DNA from: Flavobacteriales bacterium
Lineage (GTDB): Bacteria > Bacteroidota > Bacteroidia > Flavobacteriales_F > PHOS-HE28
Length of the DNA: 64,000 bases
Reading direction: 5' to 3'
NCBI GenBank assembly: GCA_016716605.1
Contig: JADJWA010000001.1
Span: 3,455,001 to 3,519,000 of the forward strand
In this document: positions 26,593-33,012 of the stretch, piece after piece
Layout of the letters: each line of letters begins with the position of its first letter
Numbering within the stretch: the stretch's first letter is position 1
The notes under the pieces: model-generated
Told to the model about the DNA's origin: nothing
Databases searched by the model: none
The model's input: the letters and a program-made list of their open reading frames with translations, nothing else
Made by a program: the position numbers and the translations under genes

Positions 26593-27471
26593 ATGCACCC
26601 CATTCCTGCTGTGGCCGAATCCGCCAGCGTTTCCGTCGCCGAGCTCCAGCGCATCGCATCACAGGTGCGCCGCGATATCGTCCGGCAGGTGCATGCCTGC
26701 CAGAGCGGACACCCTGGAGGCTCATTGGGCTGCGCCGACTTCTTCACGGCACTCTACTTCAGCATCCTGCGCCACGACCCCGCCGCATGGAGCATGGACG
26801 GCCACGGCCAGGACCTGTTCTTCCTGAGCAATGGGCATATCAGCCCGGTCTGGTACAGCGTGCTGGCGCGGAGCGGATATTTCCCCGTGAGCGAGCTGGC
26901 CACCTTCCGAAGGATCAACGGCCGCTTGCAGGGGCACCCCACCACGCACGAAGGCCTGCCCGGCGTGCGCATGGCCAGCGGGTCGCTGGGTCAGGGCCTC
27001 AGCGTGGGCATCGGCGCGGCCCTGGCGAAGAAGCTCAACCACGACGATGCGCTCGTGTACACCCTGCACGGCGATGGCGAATTGCAGGAGGGCCAGATCT
27101 GGGAAGCCGCCATGTACGCGGCTGGGAAAAAGGTCGATAACCTGATCGCTACGGTTGATTGGAACGGACGCCAGATCGATGGTGACGTGGACGAGGTGAT
27201 GCCCTTGGGTGACCTTCGCGCGAAGTGGCAGGCCTTCGGTTGGGAGGTGATCGAGACCGAGGGCAACGACATGGCCCGGCTGCTTGCGGACATGGCCGAG
27301 GCCAAGCAGCGCACCGGACATGGCAAGCCGGTGATGGTGCTGATGCGCACCGAGATGGGCCAGGGCGTCGATTTCATGATGCACAGCCACGCCTGGCATG
27401 GCATCGCCCCGAATGATGCGCAGCTCGCCAGCGCACTGGCCCAGCTCGAAGAGACCTTGGGTGATTATTGA
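26593..27471 (+). CDS. Transketolase, N-terminal (thiamine diphosphate-binding) subunit
   Basis: A 292-residue half-enzyme holding the ThDP pyrophosphate/Mg domain of transketolase, which moves two-carbon units between sugar phosphates in the pentose phosphate pathway. Typical motifs are CQSGHPGGSLGCADF, GRLQGHPTTHEGLPGV, SGSLGQGLSVGIGAAL and the ThDP motif GDGELQEGQIWEAAMYA...VDWNGRQIDG. The pyrimidine-binding half is a separate gene at 29013. Split transketolases are common in Bacteroidota, where the two genes usually adjoin. Here a von Willebrand A protein gene, starting 3 bp after this stop, comes between them. The pair is expected to work as a heteromer. Confidence 0.93.
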   Translation: MHPIPAVAESASVSVAELQRIASQVRRDIVRQVHACQSGHPGGSLGCADFFTALYFSILRHDPAAWSMDGHGQDLFFLSNGHISPVWYSVLARSGYFPVSELATFRRINGRLQGHPTTHEGLPGVRMASGSLGQGLSVGIGAALAKKLNHDDALVYTLHGDGELQEGQIWEAAMYAAGKKVDNLIATVDWNGRQIDGDVDEVMPLGDLRAKWQAFGWEVIETEGNDMARLLADMAEAKQRTGHGKPVMVLMRTEMGQGVDFMMHSHAWHGIAPNDAQLASALAQLEETLGDY

Positions 27472-27474
27472 GCC

Positions 27475-28980
27475 ATGCCAGCTCCCCGCGGAATGCAGCA
27501 CCCCACGCGAATGCGCCGGGATGGCATGGGCTTGGCCGGAGCGCCCACCATGCGCGCGACCCACAGCTCCCACGGCATCCTCCTTTTTGCCGCCTTGGCC
27601 ATCGCCGGCCTGCTCTTCGCCCATCCCGCGCGCTTGATCGCGCAACAGGCAGCGCCCCAGCCCCCGCTCACGAGGATGCTCTTCGTATTCGATGCCAGCA
27701 ACAGCATGAATGCGTTCTGGGGCAACCAGCCCAAGATTAACACGGCGCGCGAACTGCTGCTCTCGAGCCTGAAGCGCCTCGAGGGCCAGCCTGACCTCGA
27801 ACTTGCGCTTCGCCTCTACGGGCACCAGACACCCATCGCTCCGGGCAAGCAGGATTGCGACGACACGAGGCTCGAAGTGCCCTTCACCGACAACAGCATC
27901 CCGGATATCCGCAAGAAGCTGCTGGCCACGCGCTGCCTCGGCACCACGCCCATCGCGCGATCACTGGAGAAGGCCGCTCAGGATTTCCCGGAAGCCGACA
28001 AGAGCAAGGGGGCCCGGCCGGTGCGCAACGTGATCATCCTGATCACCGATGGCATCGAGGCCTGCGACGAGGACCCTTGCGCGGTGAGCCGTGCGCTGCA
28101 GGCGAAGGGCATCGTGTTGAAGCCCTTCGTGATCGGCGTGGGCCTTACGGAGATGGACAAATTCGCGCTGCAATGCGTGGGCAATTACTACGACGCGAGC
28201 ACACCGGAGCTCTTCGCCCATGTGCTCGATGTGGTGGTCACGCAAGCATTGAACAGCACCACCGCGCAGATCAGCCTGATGACCGCGGACGGCAAGCCCA
28301 CCGAGACCGATGTGGCCGTTACGCTCTACGATCAGAAGACCGGGCAGGTGCGCTACCACATCGAGCATACGCTCACGGAGAAAGGCCTGCCGGACACGCT
28401 CAGCATCGACCCGATCTTCACCTATCGATTGGTGGCGCACACCGTGCCAGCCTCGGTGCGCGAGAACGTGACCGTGCGGCCCGGAACCCATACCGTGATC
28501 GCTGTGGATGCCGGCATGGGAACCTTGAACCTGCGCATGGGCACAGGTCCGGCCGATGCCAGCCAGGTGAGCTGCATCGTGCGCCGCAAAGGCGAGACCG
28601 GCACCCTGATCGCGCTGCCGATGGGCACGAGCCAGCGTCTCCGCACAGGTGCCTACGATCTGGAAGTGCTGACCCTTCCACGCACGCTGATCAACGATGC
28701 GGCCATTGAGCAGGGCAAGCCCACCGACATCGTGGTGCCCAAGCCCGGCGTGCTGAACATCCAGGCCCAAGCGCCCGGTCCCGGCAGCATATTCCTGAAG
28801 CAGGGGGATGAACTTGCCTGGGTGGCTGACCTCGAACCGGGGAATGCGCGCCACCAGCTCCGCTTGCAGCCGGGCAGCTATCAAGTCACCTATCGCAGCG
28901 GATTCGCCCGCCGAACGGAGCTCACCTTGATCAAGGACGTCACCATCGAGAGCGGACGCAGCGCCACCATCAATTTCTAG
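27475..28980 (+). CDS. Exported von Willebrand factor A (VWA) domain protein
   Basis: 501 residues from the first ATG; ATG at 27550 (MRATHSSHGILLF) is an equally good start because it opens the hydrophobic leader. After the leader (to ~AQQ) comes a VWA domain with a complete metal-ion-dependent adhesion site: DASNSMN near residue 75, the Thr of CLGTTPIA, and ITDGIEACDEDPC. The C-terminal half is beta-rich with repeated short sandwich-like segments (TVRPGTHTVIAVDAGMG, KPGVLNIQAQAPG, LQPGSYQVTYRSG). It may bind a protein or surface ligand through divalent metal. It sits between the two transketolase genes with 3-bp and 32-bp gaps, so it is probably co-transcribed, although no metabolic link is evident. 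Confidence 0.85.
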   Translation: MPAPRGMQHPTRMRRDGMGLAGAPTMRATHSSHGILLFAALAIAGLLFAHPARLIAQQAAPQPPLTRMLFVFDASNSMNAFWGNQPKINTARELLLSSLKRLEGQPDLELALRLYGHQTPIAPGKQDCDDTRLEVPFTDNSIPDIRKKLLATRCLGTTPIARSLEKAAQDFPEADKSKGARPVRNVIILITDGIEACDEDPCAVSRALQAKGIVLKPFVIGVGLTEMDKFALQCVGNYYDASTPELFAHVLDVVVTQALNSTTAQISLMTADGKPTETDVAVTLYDQKTGQVRYHIEHTLTEKGLPDTLSIDPIFTYRLVAHTVPASVRENVTVRPGTHTVIAVDAGMGTLNLRMGTGPADASQVSCIVRRKGETGTLIALPMGTSQRLRTGAYDLEVLTLPRTLINDAAIEQGKPTDIVVPKPGVLNIQAQAPGPGSIFLKQGDELAWVADLEPGNARHQLRLQPGSYQVTYRSGFARRTELTLIKDVTIESGRSATINF

Positions 28981-29012
28981 CCAACACCCCTGCCGACGCA
29001 TCGGCCCACGCC

Positions 29013-29963
29013 ATGAACTACCCCGTGCTCGACCAGAAAGACACCCGTAGCGGATTCGGAGCAGGACTGCTCGATCTGGGCCGCAGCAATCCGCAGGTGG
29101 TGGCCTTGTGCGCGGACCTTACCGGGTCCCTGAAGATGGACGCCTTCCAGAAGGAATTCCCCGACCGATTCTTCCAAGTGGGCATCGCCGAAGCCAACAT
29201 GATGGGCATCGCAGCGGGTCTCACCATCGGCGGCAAGATCCCCTTCACCGGCACCTTCGCGAATTTCAGCACCGGCCGCGTGTACGATCAGGTGAGGCAG
29301 AGCATCGCCTACGCCGGCAAGAACGTGAAGATCTGCGCCAGCCATGCGGGGCTCACATTGGGCGAGGACGGTGCCACGCACCAGATCCTGGAGGACATCG
29401 GACTGATGCGCATGCTGCCGGGCATGACCGTGATCGTACCGGCCGACTACAACCAGACCAAGCAGGCCACCATCGCCATCGGGGCCCACGAAGGCCCCTG
29501 CTACCTGCGCTTCGGCAGGCCCAAATGGCCGGTGTTCATACCGGCCGATCTGCCCTTCGAGATCGGCAGGGCGCAGAAGCTCAGTGAAGGGGACGACGTG
29601 ACCCTGATCGCCTGCGGGCACATGGTGTGGCACGCCTTGCAGGCCGCAGAGCAGCTCGCCGCAGAAGGGGTGAAGGCTGACGTGATCAATATGCACACGA
29701 TCAAGCCGCTCGATGCCGATGCCATCATCGCGTCGGTGGCCAGGACGGGCTGCGTGGTGAGCTGCGAAGAGCACAACCGGCACGGCGGGCTGGGCGAATC
29801 CGTGGCGCAGGTGCTTGCCTTGTTCCGTCCATCACCGCAGGAATTCGTGGCCGTGAACGACAGCTTCGGGGAGAGCGGGACACCGGGCCAATTGCTGGAG
29901 AAGTACGGCCTGATGCCGGCCGACATCGTGGAGGCCGCCAAGCGGGCCATGGCGCGCAAGTGA
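29013..29963 (+). CDS. Transketolase, C-terminal (pyrimidine-binding) subunit
   Basis: 316 residues covering the pyrimidine-binding and C-terminal domains of transketolase. Diagnostic parts are ALCADLTGSLKMDAF, FFQVGIAEANMMGIAAGL (with the Glu that activates the ThDP aminopyrimidine ring), GTFANFSTGRVYDQVRQSIA, SHAGLTLGEDGATHQ and the late CEEHNRHGGLGESVA. It should assemble with the product of the gene at 26593, cytoplasmic in contrast to the exported VWA protein encoded between them. Its size matches transketolase C subunits in other Bacteroidota. Confidence 0.93.
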   Translation: MNYPVLDQKDTRSGFGAGLLDLGRSNPQVVALCADLTGSLKMDAFQKEFPDRFFQVGIAEANMMGIAAGLTIGGKIPFTGTFANFSTGRVYDQVRQSIAYAGKNVKICASHAGLTLGEDGATHQILEDIGLMRMLPGMTVIVPADYNQTKQATIAIGAHEGPCYLRFGRPKWPVFIPADLPFEIGRAQKLSEGDDVTLIACGHMVWHALQAAEQLAAEGVKADVINMHTIKPLDADAIIASVARTGCVVSCEEHNRHGGLGESVAQVLALFRPSPQEFVAVNDSFGESGTPGQLLEKYGLMPADIVEAAKRAMARK

Positions 29964-30011
29964 TCAAACCTTCGGACGCGGCGGAACTCAGACCCCTCGC
30001 CGGCCGGCCCG

Positions 30012-30611
30012 ATGAACCATGACCTGAGCGACAGCGAGCTGCTCGCGCTCCTCCGCACGGAAGAGAGCCGGCACTACGGCTTCAACCTGCTCGTGCGCCA
30101 GTACCAGCGCAGGCTCTACGGCTTCATCCGCCGCATGGTCACGGACCACGATGAAGCGCAGGACGTGCTGCAGAGCACCTTCATCAAGGCCTGGCAGGGC
30201 ATCGATGGCTTCCGCGCCGAATCGCAGCTCTACAGCTGGCTCTACCGGATCGCCCACAACGAATGCCTGAACCACCTGAGGAAGGCGAAGCGCCGGATCT
30301 TCGTGAGCAACGATGCCGTAATCGAGCGATTGAGCACCAACTTGGACAGCAGCGAGCATTTCAACGGCGATGCCATCCAACGCAAGCTCCAGCTCGCCGT
30401 GATGCGCTTGCCCGAAAAGCAGCGGGCAGTGTTCACCATGAAGTACTTCGAGGCCATGAAGTACGAGGATATGAGCCGCGTGACCGGCACCAGCGTGGGC
30501 GCGCTGAAGAGCAGCTTCCACATCGCCGTGAAGAAGATCGAGCAATGGCTCTTGAGCGATCAAACCAAACCGATGTCCACATCGTCGAAGCAACCGAATC
30601 CCGATGACTGA
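30012..30611 (+). CDS. ECF-type RNA polymerase sigma factor
   Basis: 199 residues. Region 2 is clear (YQRRLYGFIRRMVTDHDEAQDVLQSTFIKAWQGIDGFRAESQLYSWLYRIAHNECLNHLRK), followed by region 4 with a helix-turn-helix (LPEKQRAVFTMKYFEAMKYEDMSRVTGTSVGALKSSFHIAVKKIEQWL). It lacks the extra regions of housekeeping sigma-70. The next gene overlaps it by 8 bp and encodes a single-pass membrane protein, the usual place for an anti-sigma factor, so the sigma is probably held inactive at the inner membrane until a signal arrives. Target promoters cannot be inferred here. Confidence 0.93.
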   Translation: MNHDLSDSELLALLRTEESRHYGFNLLVRQYQRRLYGFIRRMVTDHDEAQDVLQSTFIKAWQGIDGFRAESQLYSWLYRIAHNECLNHLRKAKRRIFVSNDAVIERLSTNLDSSEHFNGDAIQRKLQLAVMRLPEKQRAVFTMKYFEAMKYEDMSRVTGTSVGALKSSFHIAVKKIEQWLLSDQTKPMSTSSKQPNPDD

Positions 30612-31071
30612 GCGCCAAGACACTGATCCGCTGAGCGAAGCCCCGCTCCTGCGAAGCATCCCGACGACCGACCCTTTCGTGGTGCCTGACGGTTTCTTCG
30701 ACCGCTTCCCCATGCAGGTGCAGGCGGCCATCACCAGCAGGCACAGCGGCTGGAAGGCGATCCTCATGCACTTCCGGATGGCGCATCCGGCCTGGCGGAT
30801 CACCGCAGCCGTGTGCGGCCTGGCCCTGGCCGTGCTCGTAGTGCGAACCGCCTTGGTGGGAGGCCTTTCGGCCGGTGAACATGAAGCGGCTTCCATTGAG
30901 CTCACAGCCGATGAGCTGCTTGCCCTCGAAGTGAACGAGGATGACCTGCTGGCTGCATCGGCCTTAGAGGATTGGGAGACCGACTGGTCCGGAACGCTCA
31001 CCGCCGAGGAACTGAGCCGCTACCTCGAGCAGGAGGACCTTGAACTCGAATTGATCATTGAAACCCTATGA
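30604..31071 (+). CDS. Single-pass membrane protein, candidate anti-sigma factor
   Basis: 155 residues: a cytoplasmic-like N-terminus of ~60 residues (FVVPDGFFDRFPMQVQAAI), one membrane segment (ITAAVCGLALAVLVVRTALVG, ~75-95), and a very acidic C-terminus (ELTADELLALEVNEDDLLAASALEDWE...EQEDLELELIIETL). There is no zinc-binding HxxxCxxC motif of ZAS anti-sigma factors. The anti-sigma call rests on its place: the start overlaps the sigma gene by 8 bp and the stop overlaps the next gene as ATGA. The VPDGFF...F motif is common in Bacteroidota proteins encoded after ECF sigma genes, by recollection. The sigma-binding mechanism is unknown. Confidence 0.7.
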   Translation: MTERQDTDPLSEAPLLRSIPTTDPFVVPDGFFDRFPMQVQAAITSRHSGWKAILMHFRMAHPAWRITAAVCGLALAVLVVRTALVGGLSAGEHEAASIELTADELLALEVNEDDLLAASALEDWETDWSGTLTAEELSRYLEQEDLELELIIETL

Positions 31072-31574
31072 AGCGCCTCTTCACCTTCGCTTTGGGCGCA
31101 TTGCTCCTGAGCGCGCCCCGAATCATGGCCCAAGGGCCGGACGACGATATGCCGCCGCTCCCCGAGGATCGGCTGCGTGAGATCAAGGCCCAGAAGACCG
31201 CCTACCTCACCACCAAATTGCGGCTCACCACCGAAGAAGCCCAGCGCTTCTGGCCCATCTACAATGAGTTCGACGAAGCGCGCGATGCCCTGCGCCGCGA
31301 ATTGCGGGAGAACATGCGCCCAGCGCGGAAGCAAACGGAGGCCCTCACCGATCCGGAGGCGGAGCAGATGCTCACCAAAGGGTTGCAGATCCGGCAGCGC
31401 GAAGTGGATCTGGAAAGAACCTCCGCGGAGCGCTTCACCAAGGCCATCGGCCCTGTGAAGACCGTGGAACTCATCCGTGCAGAGCGCGATTTCCAGCGCG
31501 AGGTGCTCAGGCGCATGCGTGAGCGCATGGAGGAGCGGCGAGATGGCCCTAGAGGACCCATGCGTCGCCAATAG
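31068..31574 (+). CDS. Periplasmic Spy/CpxP-like protein
   Basis: 168 residues with a signal peptide (cleavage near RIMAQ) and an almost wholly helical, Arg/Glu-rich mature part. KTAYLTTKLRLTTEEAQRFWPIYNEFDEARDALRRELRE resembles the LTxxQ-type helical core of Spy/CpxP and related periplasmic sensors. Such proteins act as chaperones or stress sensors in the periplasm. The start overlaps the preceding stop by 4 bp (ATGA), completing a sigma / membrane protein / sensor operon. A likely arrangement is that this protein signals envelope or metal stress to the membrane protein and so to the sigma factor. The C-terminus (RRDGPRGPMRRQ) is basic. Confidence 0.75.
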   Translation: MKRLFTFALGALLLSAPRIMAQGPDDDMPPLPEDRLREIKAQKTAYLTTKLRLTTEEAQRFWPIYNEFDEARDALRRELRENMRPARKQTEALTDPEAEQMLTKGLQIRQREVDLERTSAERFTKAIGPVKTVELIRAERDFQREVLRRMRERMEERRDGPRGPMRRQ

Positions 31575-31604
31575 GACGTTTCCCCACCTTCGCGTCCGAT
31601 CGAG

Positions 31605-32816
31605 ATGGACGCATTGCATCCCGGCTTCCTGAAGCACCTGGCCCAGACCAGCCATTCACCGTTGGCGCTCGATATCGTCCACGCCGAGGGATGCTGGCTC
31701 ACCGCGCGCGACGGCACCCGTTACCTCGATCTGGTCGCTGGCCTGGCCGTGAACAACGTCGGGCACCGCCATCCCGAAGTGGTGGCGGCCATCAAGACCC
31801 AAGCGGACCGCTACCTGCATGTGATCCCGTACGGCGAGTTCGTGCAGGAGCCACAGGTGCGCTTCGCTGAGCGATTGACCGGGCTCCTGCCGTCAGGCTT
31901 GGATGCCGTGTACTTCGTGAACAGCGGAACGGAGGCGATCGAAGGAGCCCTGAAGCTCGCCAAGCGCGCCACGGCCCGCACACGCCTGATCGGCTGCCGC
32001 AAGAGCTATCATGGAAGCACCCATGGTTCGCTGAGCCTCACCGACAACGAAGCGAAGAAGTACCGCAACCGTCCCTTGCTGCCTGACACGGACCATATAG
32101 CCTTCAACGACCTGGCTGAACTGCACCGCATCGATGGGCGGACCGCCGCTGTGGTGGTTGAGCCCATCCAAGGCGATGCCGGTGTGCGCGTGCCCGACCG
32201 CGTGTGGCTGAGCAGCCTGCGTGCGCGCTGCACGGAGGTCGGTGCGCTCCTGATCTTCGATGAAGTGCAGACCGGGTTCGGGCGAACCGGCCGAAGATTC
32301 GCATTCGAGCATTTCGATGTGGAGCCGGACATCCTGGTGCTGGGCAAGGCCCTTGGCGGCGGCCTTGCCATGGGTGCATTCATCAGCTCGAAGGAGCGCA
32401 TGGACCTCCTCACCCACGACCCGGTGCTCGGCCACATCACCACCTTCGGGGGGCATCCCTTAGCGTGCGCGTCAGGCCTAGCCGCCTTGAATGTGCTGGA
32501 GCATCTGGATCTGGCCGCGAACGCGTGGCGCAAGGGCAACCTTTTCAAGCAGCACCTTAAGCACCCGTTGATCAACGAAGTGCGCGGTTTGGGCCTGATG
32601 CTGGCGGTTGACCTGGGTGATGCGGACCTGGTTCAAGGCGTGGTGAAGGCTTGTCTGCGCAAAGGGGTCCTCGGGTTCTGGTTCCTGAGTTGCCCAACGG
32701 CCTTCCGAATCGCGCCTCCGCTTACCATCTCTGAGGAAGAGGTCCGGCATGGCTGTGGGGTGATCCTGAACGCCTTGGAACAAGCGGGGCGATTGCCAGA
32801 ATCCTCCGAATCTTAA
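31605..32816 (+). CDS. Class III (ornithine/acetylornithine-type) aminotransferase
   Basis: A 403-residue PLP enzyme of the acetylornithine/ornithine aminotransferase fold. It has NSGTEAIEGALKLAKRAT for cofactor phosphate, SYHGSTHGSLSLT, VVVEPIQGDAGVRVP, LIFDEVQTGFGRTGR with the PLP-pyridine Asp, and DILVLGKALGGG with the Schiff-base Lys, followed by HITTFGGHPLACA. It probably moves an amino group between 2-oxoglutarate and an omega-amino or ornithine-like substrate in the cytoplasm, but the exact substrate is not fixed by sequence. No arginine-pathway gene lies nearby. It begins 30 bp after the Spy-like gene and may be read through from that operon. Confidence 0.88.
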   Translation: MDALHPGFLKHLAQTSHSPLALDIVHAEGCWLTARDGTRYLDLVAGLAVNNVGHRHPEVVAAIKTQADRYLHVIPYGEFVQEPQVRFAERLTGLLPSGLDAVYFVNSGTEAIEGALKLAKRATARTRLIGCRKSYHGSTHGSLSLTDNEAKKYRNRPLLPDTDHIAFNDLAELHRIDGRTAAVVVEPIQGDAGVRVPDRVWLSSLRARCTEVGALLIFDEVQTGFGRTGRRFAFEHFDVEPDILVLGKALGGGLAMGAFISSKERMDLLTHDPVLGHITTFGGHPLACASGLAALNVLEHLDLAANAWRKGNLFKQHLKHPLINEVRGLGLMLAVDLGDADLVQGVVKACLRKGVLGFWFLSCPTAFRIAPPLTISEEEVRHGCGVILNALEQAGRLPESSES

Positions 32817-32938
32817 CAGGTTCAGGAGCCCACTGTGAACGAATGCGGACGGCTGCAGGCCTTGCTGAACAGGCATTGCAGGCGCTTCCGTCCGGTCCGG
32901 ACCGGGCGGCGGCGGCATCGGTCCAAGCAACGGCGTCA

Positions 32939-32967
32939 TTGCCCGATCGAAGCCACGTTTATCTTGC
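32939..32967 (+). promoter_or_regulatory. Candidate promoter for the M43 protease gene
   Basis: TTG at 32939-32941, an 18-bp spacer and TATCTTGC at 32960-32967, a partial match to TAnnTTTG, 45 bp before the start codon. The intergenic region also holds the perfect 14-bp palindrome CCGGTCCGGACCGG at 32892-32905, whose role is unknown. Confidence 0.3.
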
Positions 32968-33012
32968 GACCGCCTTAAGCAAGGAGCAACCGACCCCAAC
33001 CGAAGAGGAACC

